A DNA stretch of 30,085 nt, from positions 1,329,727-1,359,811 of the forward strand of contig BFEA01000231.1 of NCBI GenBank assembly GCA_003427395.1. The letters are read 5' to 3'. A program made the position numbers and the translations under genes. A model generated the notes under the pieces. It saw nothing but the letters and a program-made list of their open reading frames with translations. It did not search any database and was not told the DNA's origin. This DNA comes from Chara braunii (Eukaryota > Streptophyta > Charophyceae > Charales > Characeae). Positions 1 through 11,300 of the stretch are shown piece after piece; the first letter of the stretch is position 1, and each line of letters starts with the position of its first letter.

Positions 1-314
1 GGGTGTGATAAATGAATTTACTTCAGTTGTCTGATATCGGCTGATGATGTCTTCCTACTGATTGGTTGGATGCTTGCTGCGTGTTCTGCGTGTTGCTTGA
101 TGTTCTCTTCTTTGCTTGTGCTTTTATTGTCCTCTACTTCACTTGTTGGCGTCGATTTTGTGTGTATTGCCGGTTGGTGAACTGTTCCGAGTTCATGAAA
201 TCATCGTATGTAAATGAGCTGAGAGTGCAGCTGATATTGTGTGTATTGCTGGTTGGTGATCTGTTGCTGTTTCTGACCCGGTGTTGTTTGTGCATTGTGT
301 TAAGAGTTTCACAG
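1..314 (+). other. FIE/EED intron, 3' portion, with short duplications
   Basis: There is no recognisable exon here. A segment beginning TGTGTATTGC at 161 recurs with slight change at 240 (offset 79). Bases 210-231 repeat exactly 22 bases of the downstream exon (329-350) although they lie in the intron and lack the flanking FIE codons. Confidence 0.7.
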
Positions 315-385
315 GTCATGGCGGGTCGGTAAATGAGCTGAGAGTGCAGCCGCAGAAGCCCGAGCTTCTTCTATCCGCTAGCAAG
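315..385 (+). CDS. FIE: FIE/EED exon a
   Basis: The acceptor is TTTCACAG at 307-314 and the donor GTGAAT starts at 386. The exon starts with the last two bases of a Gly codon and reads [11 protein letters not shown] then PELLLSASK, matching the GHG-x-x-(I/V)NE segment of WD repeat three. The preceding 314 bases have no exon I can recognise. Confidence 0.93.
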
Positions 386-3300
386 GTGAATTTTGTATTC
401 GATGTTTACTTATGATCGACCTATTGATTGTGGATGTTGGATGTTAAGACGAGTTCGACAATGGTTGAATCATCCCTGCCGGTAACGACTTGTGCGTGTT
501 AAGACGAGTTCGACATCACGTCTGATCTTTTTAATATGTTGTTGCAAACTGCTGGCAGACCTGCCAGTGTTGTTTTGTGTTATCGTGCAGTGTTGTTTTT
601 GTCGTCCTTTCCTGACCTGCATGAATAGCTTGTTGTTCTTCTCTTCTTTTTGTGGATGAAGTAGTCTGTACAGATTGATGTTGACAGATTCATGGCTGTG
701 CCTGTACCAGCTTCTTCTACGTACACCTGTGTGTAAGTACCCAAAGAGTTGCGCGGGTGATGTTAACTTATGGCAAGGAAGGAAGTGGCCTGTGGTCGGT
801 TGATTGATGATTGATGGGTGATTAAGCGGTCTGATTGGATGATTGGTTGATTGATTAAGCGATGTGATTGGCTGATTAGTACGTGATTTATCGACAGTGG
901 AAGCGTAGATCAAGCGATGTGAGCGGCTGATTGTGATTGGCTGATTAATCCGTGATTTATAGACAGTGGAAGGATTGATTAAGCGATGAGATCGGCTGAT
1001 TGGTCTGCGTCTCGTTGAGCTGTCCTGTCCTCTTGGTTACCCATTTGTTCGTCTGCTCGTGGATTTAGGGTGAGCGTTTTAGAAAAAGGTCAATCGAGCT
1101 GTTCTCCTCTTTGCGGATATGAAGTGATTCTTTGGTGAACGATATTCGGTTTGTGTTTGGTACACCTTTGTTTTTAATTCGGTACGTACTCCACAGTAAT
1201 CTCGAACTGCGGCATTTTCAGAGAATGTCTTTTTGTTTTTAATTCGGATTGTTTGGGCTTTGTTAATTTGCACTGTGTTGATTTTTCCAGGATGAGTCCG
1301 TGAGGCTATGGAATATAAAGACTGGAGTATGTGTGCTCATCTTGGCGGGTTCAGCAGCTCATCGCAATGAAGTTCTCAGCGTGGTAAGCTGATACAAACT
1401 CGTATTTGTTGGCATAGAACATGCGCTTGTATTTGTCTTTAAGGCTCACGGATTTTAAAATCACCAGTGTCGCGGAATGTCAGAGTTGCGGTCTAGTATT
1501 GGCCAACCCGTCTCTGGACACATACCCGGACGCCTGCACCTAAACTGGGTAATGGTCCCAGATTTTTTCACCGGGTTGTTTGTGGAGGGTTTCCCGGCCT
1601 CCAATTTGTCTTTTGGTAATGAACGGATCCTCTCTCCTTGTAAAAAAAACAATAAAAAAAATCATCAGTGTCTCTGGACCTGGCCTGTCGAGCATAACAA
1701 ATTTCTAAGGCCTTGTAGTGAATCGGTTTATAAAACACCACTGGGGTGAAAGAGCCGATCGAGTGGCTCTCGTTTGGCTTGTGCTTGACCGGGTGCGAAT
1801 GTATTTTAGCTGCCGTTGGCTTTCATTTGCCCGTCTCCAACCGTATATACGCAGCTCGCTTGCATCTTTCCGGATAATAGGGGACAAATTTGAGGGAGTA
1901 GTGGCTTTCACGCCGGAGTATAGGGAGATGCTTCGAGGTAGTGGTGGTGTTCACGGTCTGGCAGATGTGTGTTTGCTTGTCTAGCGATTGAAGAAATGGT
2001 TGAGGGTTGTGTATTGTGTGTTAGGGAATGCCGTATATTGTTGACGTCATGCTGTATAAATGGTGCTGATGGCAAAAGAAAAGGTGGTACCGTTGGTGGT
2101 CTTTTTGGTTGTGGCTGGGAGAGCTCTGCCTCGTAAAGCGGATACAAGAGATTTGATGAATTGGGTTGTTGTCTGTCTGTCGTCAGCACTTCGTAATTTC
2201 ATGTATAGAGTCCGTGCCTTCACGGGATGGTTGGTTGATCACGTATGTTTCTGTGGGTAGTAGACTGGATGGAAAAGGTCTGCCAACTGACTTTTCAGGA
2301 GGATTGACGGATGGGAAAATCCTGCCAACTGGCTATGGAGATAAGACAAAGAGAAGGGGATGTTTGTGGGAGGATGTATTGGCACTAATGTTTCTCTTGA
2401 GTCTGTATCTTTTGGGGAGAGGAAAGGAAGATGAGCTCTCGGGTCTGGTGTTTCTCTCGTGTGTAGTGTTTTGATGTTTCTCTCGGTCTGGTGTTTCTGG
2501 TGCTTCTACTGCATTGGCATTGATGTGTCTCTTCGTGGGGCAGAGAAGGGGAAGAGCACCTCTTAGGTCTGGTATTTCTCTCCGCTCTTGTGTTTCTGAT
2601 GTATCTCTCGGGTCTTGTGTTTCTGATGTTTTTGTCGGGTTTGGTGTTTCCGGTGGTTCAGATGTTTTGGCGCCGATGATGAACTTGGTGAATGCTGACA
2701 GAGAAGTGCGTTATTTTTGTTCTTGTCTTTGCAGGATTTTCATCCATCGGACATGAAGAAGATACTGAGCTGTGGCATGGACAGTAGCATCAAGATCTGG
2801 TCGCTGAAAGGTAAGCGGATCGCCCGAATGATAGAGCGCCTGTTATTGTAACTGTATTTGGTGCAAATTTCATTTCTATATACGGTGATGAGTGCTGGCG
2901 TTCTGTTCGGGTGAAGACGTTAGGTGTAATGAAAGACGTCAGGTTTAATGACCCACAATAACGCCTCCACTGAGTCAAAAGATATGCTGAGTTTTTTTTT
3001 GTTTTTTGTTTTTTTTCGCTGTTGCGTTACGTAACGAATTGGATATGCCGATGTGATGCCCATGAGCGCGCGTTCCCCCCCCTCCCCCACCCCCCCGACC
3101 TTCTGCTAGTTCTTATCAGCCACGTAACAGATTGGGTATGCCGATGTTGATGTCGCCGAGTTTGACATCTTTGCTCCAAACAACTTTGCGGGGGTAACTG
3201 CTGCCTATCGGCGGTTGGTCGGTGTTGAGAAGCAACGCGCCTTTCGGAGTAGCTTTCTCAGAAAATCAGTGTGCTCTCTGAGTAGCTTTTACAGCAGCAG

Positions 3301-6300
3301 TCTCTGGCAATCAACGTGCTTTTGGTCTCACTTCGATGCTTTTGGTATGACTTCGATGCTTTTGATATCACTTCGATGCTTTTGATATCACTTTGATGCC
3401 TTCGGTAACAAGAATTAGTGTTAAGCGTGGGCATTCTATCACGTTGATGTTTTTTTTTGTTTTGTGATGTTTTTCTGAGGAACTGTTGTTATCTTGTGCG
3501 GTGGCTGCAGATTTCTGGCGGTACGTTGAAATGTCTTTCACATGGGATGGTCTGAGAACGGATTTCCCGACCAAGTACGTCCAGTTTCCGGTGAGTTTTA
3601 CTATTTTTGGAGTTCAGATTTTGCGTACTTTTATTTTTATTAATGTTTTTTTCTAGCAAAACCAGTTCGATTTCGAGGAGGGTGTAGGGTAGAGACAGGC
3701 GAGGTTCTTTTGTGTTAATGCTTCGGCCTCAGTGACGACTTCGTTTGTATTAATGACAGTCTCTCTGAGGGTGGAAAATAATTCTACAACCAATTATACT
3801 GAAAACGTTAGTCAGCTTTTAGCTATGCATGTCATCATGAACAAAAAAATGAATCATGATAAAGATTGGTATCAATTATGATAAGAGTACTGTTATCGAC
3901 AGATGTTGGGCACTACGGACGTCTCTGTGTATATATTTGACGATATAATCTGGAATTTTTTTTTTTTTGTATACTGTTTTTTTCGCCTTTCCGGTCTGAT
4001 ATTCATGTGATGATATACACGTATGTATGTATACTGTTTACCTATGGCTACGGTTCACTGCACAGTTCTCTATGAAGATATATATTGTCACACTGAATCA
4101 GAGCGCGAAGGCGATAAAAAGCAAAACAAGGAAAGGAAAAGAAGGAAGGAAAGCCCCACCTGTTCATCACTTCTTACGTACAAGGACAGCCACGTGGATG
4201 ACAGGTTGAGCGCTGGCTTCCCCCGTCTCCGTGTGTCACAAGGACCCACTTGCACGCAGCCAAAAGGCTAAGAGGTAAAGAAAAGGAGGAAACCAGACCG
4301 CACAGAGGCAAGAGAAAGAGAAAGGAATCGAATCAAAGAAAAGACAAGGGAAGAAAGCAAATGACACATCCCACAGATAAACCAATTGCCACTGTCACTT
4401 CAAAGTTCAACATATTTTCTTTTTTCCTTTTTTCTTGTTTTCTTTTTTCTTTTCTCCAGAAATTTGTACTTCTTTTCTTTCTTTCTTTGTTTCTTTTGGT
4501 TTTGATTTTTCTCTTTCTTGAAGTCTTCTGTTGCTCCTAATCGCTTGATTCTATTGGCCATTCAGGAAGACGAGCCCCCACCCCGGCAGATAGGACAGCT
4601 ACGGTGAGGATGATGTGGATGTTCGCAAGGATGCCCAAGGAGAGCTGCGCCAGCACAGCATTCTGCAGGACGGCTAGCACGAACCATCCCATCAAAACAG
4701 TCCTGACAAAGGACATGCTGTCCACATATAAAAAAAAACAGCAGGACGTTCATCACAGTGCGCCATCATGCAGTCCTGATAGGGTCCTTCAGCACAAAGG
4801 GGACAATGAATATCTGGGTGACAGGGATGTGTACAATGAGGAAATGTTGGACACCCTTCGGCACAGACGGCGGCGGCTGCAATAGATTGATAATGTTGAT
4901 GGCACAGGTGACGAATTCTGCAGCCAAGACGCACCGTGTCCCTGTCCTGACGGCTGTCACACGAGAGTCGGTCAATAATCTAGAATAACGTATGATTCGG
5001 CGATGCACATTGATTATGTTGAGAATAGCCTGAATCATTATCCCGCCATCCCACAGTTCCCATTGGGCAGCTGCACGAACGAGTGCCATGTAATGCGCGG
5101 GTCTGTGCAAAATACAGACAGAAATGTGAGGATCGTCATTAAGGTCATTCCCTGGCGTCGCATGATGCAGAAGAAGGTGGCGACCGTGGAATGCTAGCTG
5201 TAGGGCATTTCTAGTAAAGCCTCCTGAGGTAGTGTAATTACTATCTTCAGGAGGTGGATCAGTATGGGCATACAACAATTGCTTTTCAATAGCGTCAAGC
5301 GGATAAGCAATCGTGACAACATGGGAAGCAGTATAACATTGACGCTGATAAGCCTGCTAGCTGTAAGACATTTACAGGAAAGCTTCCTGAGGTAGTATAG
5401 TTACTACGCTGATAAGCCTGCTAGCTGTCAGACATTTACAGTAAAGCCTCCTGATGTAGTATGATTACTATCTTCAGGAGGTGGACCATTATGGTCATAC
5501 AGCTGATTTTCAATAGCGTCAAGCGGATAAGCAATCGTGACAACATGGGAAGCAGTATAACATTGACGCTGATAAGCCTGTAGGCAGACATTTGTGGCTG
5601 TCAATCCACAAGTATTTGGTAGATCTGCCCGCAGATCCGATTCGGTCACCACTGGAAAGCTAGGTCTGGTCTGGCGGGGTCTGATCTGGCGCAGGAATGA
5701 CGAACGCAGTCGACGTGGCAGAGCAGGCTGTCCGTAAGGCAAAGAACCCTGCAGATTAGCATCAACACGACGTTGAGAGGAAGGAGAGAATGAACGAACG
5801 TGCCGACGTCCCAATATGGACAACGAAGAAAGGAGGGGCAAATGAAGAAGAAAAAGAGGAAGAAGAAGAAGAGGAAGAAGACAAAGAAACGGATTGAGTA
5901 TAAGGGAGGTAGAAGAAGGAGAAGAAGATGAAGAAGAGGATGCTGGCAGAGGAAGGAAATGGAGAGGGAGGGGGAGAGGTGGAACGGGAAGCGGAGGGAG
6001 GTGGGGAACGGGGAGAAGGGGGAAGTGGAGAGGAAGAGGAGAAGACACAGGAGGGGAAGATGGACAAGAAGGGGGAGGGGGAGGAGGAGAGGAAGGTGGA
6101 GGGGAAGTGGGAGGGGTCGGAGGGGTTAAGGGGGAAGTGGAGAGGGAGAGGCGAAGACTGAGGACGGGAAGATTGACAAGAATGGGGAGAGGGAGGCGGA
6201 GGAGGATGAAAAGAATCAAAAGAGGAAGGGGGAGGAGGGGGAGAGGGAGGAGAGAAGGAAAGGGGATGAGAAGGTGGAAGAGGATCCACAGACCAGCGAA

Positions 6301-8334
6301 GCATACATTGAAACCGGTGTGTAGTTACCTATATAGGTTGTCGACGTTGGCGAGCACGAATGCAACAAGTCCATCCGCGGTCCAATGTCGAAGTAGCATG
6401 GCCACGGGAAAGAAAACGACGGACAAGCATGGTTGCCGCAGTTCTGAAATTATGCCAATTGTCACAAATCTGCTCAAATCATCAGCCCTTTGCACTGGGT
6501 GTACTACGTAATCACAGGTTGATGTTCGAAGTATGTCAGCTGTGTCGACCCAGTGCATACATTATACGTGTGCAGATGAATTAATTGGCATGCAGGCTCT
6601 ACAAAGCCAGTTGCTGCGGATCTCAGACGTCTGCAGAAATCAGCCGCAATCAGTGATTAGCATCCATCCCAAAATAGCTTTTCGAGTGTGAAATAGTCAC
6701 CAGAGGGTTTGTGCGTTCCAGGTGTGAAATAGTCACCAGAGTGTTTGTGCGGTTAAAGAAAGGAGTCGTCCACATTTGCGATCCGATTGTTTTTGTTTGC
6801 TGAACTTGATGCTGTCCGGTCCAACCAATCGAGATCTAGATTGGAATCTAGATCGTGTTGATTGTTCGAGTCTCTACTCAATAGATTTCGGATGATCCCA
6901 CTATAGGATCACTGAATTGTCCTTGTTACCACGGTGGAGTTACTTTACCAATCGCCACGTTGTCGAATTTTTGGTACAACACAGGTACTTCCCACGAGGT
7001 CACCCATCCCAATACTATTACGGGCCAATGGTGCATGACTTCCGATCTCATTTGCACCATCTTCACCCAAATAGGAGGGCAGGTCATTACAGGTGTGTCT
7101 AAACTGCAAGATGACCGGAATACAGCTTCAATGACCAGGTGTTGTCCTCGGCTGAAGAAGGTTGGCAGTTAGATAATATAGGGTGTGGAATGTCGTGTGA
7201 TTTGTCTCGGTCGCGATATGTGGTAGATTTCGAGTTTTGAATATTGGCGTTACATTCTTGGATATAACTAACCCAGCCCATGTGTCTGAAAGGCACGCCC
7301 ATTTGGAGTTCGAATCCTTAACGGATTAGATGAATCGAATAACTCGAAATCATGCGGGGCCGGTAGGCCAGTTTTTCGATCACTTGCGTACGAAATACCA
7401 TCGCGTAATATAGGTTATCGGTAATCATGGAACAATTTCGAAATCACTCTGGGTGAGTCGACCAATGAATGGAGTAGGAGGCATGCCTGTGCTTCAATTT
7501 TGGTCAGCCGACGAATGGAGTAGCAGGCATGCCCGTGCTATCTATGAGCGAATATTGCACGTTGAACTCCTTTCTCTAAGAATGAGCTGGAGCACTTGCT
7601 GTAAATGTTGCGGGTAATTCGGAAATGGTTTACGGAATTTCTCGATTGCTGTCAATATCGGACGCGGTTGCGTCCAGGTTCGGATATGGTTTTGGTGTCT
7701 CGAGGTCATTTGATTATATGGGGTATCTGTAAATGATGCATGATCCTTACCCCGGGCCTATTGCCGGCATTTCAGCGATGGTCATTAGTGCCCTGTGGAT
7801 GTGCTAGAGCAATTGTGTCCAGTGTTGCAGTCTTTATGCGTTGCCCCATGAAGGTTGTGTCAAATCGGACCCAGCATGTTTGTGATGGTTGTCAAATCGC
7901 ACGTTTTACCAAGCGTCTTGTTTCAAGGTCAGTGATTTATATCGACTAGTTGTATAAAACGGATGCATGATCCTTACCCCGGGCGCATTGACGATATTCT
8001 AGATGGTCATTAGTGCCCTGTGGATGTGCTAGAGCAACTGTGTCCCGTGTTGCAGCTTTTGTGGATTGACAACATGAAGGCTGTGTCAAATCGGACCCGA
8101 TATCGTCAGTCTGGTTCTTATTTTAAGTTTCCTGAACTGTTACCTCGAAGACGTGCGAGGGTTGACAATGCGCAGTAATTTGTGCAAGTCAGTCGGTACT
8201 GAAACCGTCATGTTGGTTGCAACTTCGTCCGTTTGTGCAGTTTGGAAGTATGCAGTTTGTGCAAGTTAGTTGTGTTTCGACAAATGATCCCAACTCAAGC
8301 TGTATTTTCCCTTTCGACACGTGATCCTAACTCC

Positions 8335-8372
<38 letters not shown>

Positions 8373-11300
8373 AGAGAGAGAGAAATTTGTCTTGCGTTGT
8401 AATTCTTTGTGGAGGATCCACATGAAGTCTCTGTGTTGTACGGTTAAACTGTCAAGTACTCGTGGAACAGCGTGAGACAGTTTTATGTACAGCATTGCAG
8501 TTGGAAGACCATCTACTGTCGACAAAAAGGAGAACTATTCTTGGTCAAGTCTGTGTTTGGCAGAACTATTCTGTGTTTGCTAACGGCCATTGTGTGTGGT
8601 TTTGCTGTTTTTGTTGAACGGATGTGTGAAGCTCCTATCAGCATTTGATGTCCATAACAATTATGTTGACTGTGCTCGGTGGCTCGGAGATCTCGTCTTG
8701 TCGAAGAGTGTGGATAACGAAATCGTTCTTTGGAAGCCTCCAAAGGTGCTTGGGAATGGCCATTCAGATGTGAGTAGATTTCCCACCCTTCTTTCTCTCT
8801 GATCTCTCTCTCTCTCACCGTTGGCAATCTGTATTTACGAAGAGGCGTCAATGTATTGCAGTCATTGTGCGGATGGATTGAATTATCTCATTCTCATCTT
8901 ACCCACAGTTTTCCCGCTTCTATCATTCTGCCCATTCATTGTGTGCGATTTTCATTGTGTGCGATGGATCGGTGCAGAGCATCACTACATTCTGCACCCG
9001 ATCAGAACACCTGGTCATCCTAGCCGTATTTGGTGCAGTTTTCNGTTTTCATTGTGTGCGATGGATCGGTGCAGAGCATCACTACATTCTGCACCCGATC
9101 AGAACACCTGGTCATCCTAGCCGTATTTGGTGCAGTTTTTAGTCCACATACAGGTATAATGACTGGGCGTTCTATTCGGGTGAAGACGGTAGTGTGTGTG
9201 GAATGCATTTACTTCGAATTCCTTTTCATTTTGTCACACAAATAAAGTCTTCAGTCAGGTGTATAGTTGCTTATAAGAAAACGAATCTTGTTCCTATTGT
9301 ACCTGTTGGATAGATTGACTACCGACTTCACGCGAATAGGAATGCACGGTCCTGATAGCGGTATTAGGGCCAACTTTCAGTCTAGATACAGCTGTAATGA
9401 CTGGGTGTTCTTTTCGTGTTAGGTTTGTATATCCTAGGTTGAGGTGTCAGCTGAATGTTCTGCTCTAGCGTACAGACCCATTGTTGTAAATGGACACGCA
9501 TATACCTTTCTCGGCCTTTTGGCTAAGATCAAGTGTAGTATCTGTTCTGGTCAGTTTAATATTTGATCCGTGGTCCATGGGGCCACATTTAAAAAAAAAT
9601 AAAAAAATAATGGAGACGCATGTCATGAGTTATTTTCTAATAATTGTTATATTTTGTTGCATGTCGTGAATTATTTTGTCGCATGTGGCGAATTATTATT
9701 AGAGTCTTGTGACTCATGATAACTGTCCTGGACGACTGCTTTGGTGTGCTGTGGACGGCATTTGATTGATGCAGGGATCTGTGGACGTCCTTCAGAAGTA
9801 TGCTGTTCCTGAGTGTGACATATGGTTCATGAAGTTCTCGATGGATTTTCACTGTACCACTCTAACAATAGGTGAGAAGGAGAAAGTTGTTCCACTGCTA
9901 AGTTATCCTGGAAGTCAATTGTTGAACTGAAACGTGGATGAAGTTATCCAACTGCTAAGCTACTGTCTTCGCCCGAATAGAACGCCCGGGCATTATAGCT
10001 GTATTTGGCACAAATTAAGCTCAGATACGGCGATAATTACCCGGCGTTCTATTCGGGTGAAGATGGTAGTGGCTGAACTGAAATGTGCACGAAAAGGGGA
10101 CCTCTTAGTCGGGGAAGGGAATCGAATTTCGTCACAAGATGGTATTCATGAAATTTCTCTCTGGTTGTTTGCATTCCATGTGTTCTCTTTGAAGGGTAGA
10201 TTTTAAACCAAAAACAATTGTTGTGCCGTCGGCCTCGCTCGGCTGCTCACAAAATGTGCGAAGTGAGAGCAAATCAACGGCTGGAACAGGGGGTGGCACA
10301 CCACCATTTGTTTTTTTGTTTTTGTTGTTTTGTGCATGACGTGAAAAGTGTTGTCCCTTTTGCTTGTCGTGTGTAGTGTCGTCAATAGTTTATTCTATGT
10401 GATGCTATGCCAATCTCAACAACCGTCTTCCCTGGAACATGGCGCATCCTGAATCTGAATGTATACAAATCATATTTCCGACTGAGTGCAGTCATAATGA
10501 GGTTACGTTGTGCTCTGGGGATGATGGTAGGTTGTGTGGAGTTGTGTAACTCTGGATCTGAAATGGGTTATGGGTTAGTTTTGAGGTCCGTAATTTTGTA
10601 GTTGTTGATAATGCATGATCCTTACCGCGGGCCTATTGCCGGCATTTCAGAGATGGTCACGAGTGCCCTGTGGATGTGCTAGGGCAATTGTGTCCAGTGT
10701 TGCAGTCTTTATGAATTTGCCGATATGAAGATTGTGTCAAATCGGACCGTTGATGTTTGTGATGGTTGTCAAATCGGACGTTTCACAAAGCCTCTGAAAT
10801 AGGCTTGTTTCGAGTTCAGTGATTTAATTATTTGTATAAATAATTTATGGAGGGGTTGTAAATAATGCAGGATCCTTACCCCGGGCGCATTGACGATATT
10901 CTAGATGGTCATTAGTGCCCTGTGGATGTGCTAGAGCAACTGTGTCCCGGGTTGCAGCTTTTGTGGATTGACAACATGAAGGCTGTGTCAAATCGGACCC
11001 GATATCGTTATTCTGGTTCTTCTTCTCAAGTTACCTCGAATAGTTGTGAGAGTTGAGAGTGCGGAGTGAGTTTTGTGCAAATCGGAATAATTGCAGTTAG
11101 TCTTGGGCGATTGCTTGGTTATTTAGGATCCTTATTAATGCCCTATGGATGTGATAGAGCAATTGTCCCTTCTCCTCTGCATTGGAGCATGCATAATGCC
11201 CTATGTGATAGAGCAATTGTCCCTTTTCCTCTGCATTGGAGCATGCGTAGAGCTGTTTTTTTGACACGTCGGCGGTGTTGCATGTCCTCCAGTGAATTGG

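Larger units (their letters stand above)
3591..8631 (+). other. FIE/EED large intron, 5041 bp
   Basis: This is the largest intron in the window. From left to right it holds T-rich and AT-rich sequence (3600-4540), an antisense protease/RING gene relic (4562-6219), a purine tract, short duplications, a 5S-like fragment, a family A MITE, the first dimeric repeat pair and an AC/AG microsatellite. Bases 7162-7731 show only a short direct duplication and no gene. Confidence 0.85.
8770..9774 (+). other. FIE/EED intron with assembly join, two MITEs and U2 retrocopy
   Basis: This 1005-bp GT-AG intron contains a 94-bp exact duplication around an N, two family A elements and a truncated U2 snRNA copy, each listed separately. 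Confidence 0.9.

Noticed and set aside
5428-6219. A 263-codon minus ORF as a genuine Pro-rich protein.
   Set aside because: Most of it derives from a purine-rich tract open in several frames. Only its last third shows specific sequence, treated as part of the protease relic.
7280-7330. tRNA-like B box GAGTTCGAATCC.
   Set aside because: No matching A box, acceptor stem or anticodon arm could be assembled upstream.
8638-8650. Alternative acceptor TATCAG at 8641 for exon e.
   Set aside because: It would shift the frame relative to exon d; the acceptor at 8631 keeps phase 0 and gives [13 protein letters not shown].
9502-9588. A functional U2 snRNA gene.
   Set aside because: The Sm site and 3' stem-loops are absent, an A-rich tail follows, and flanking repeats indicate retroposition.
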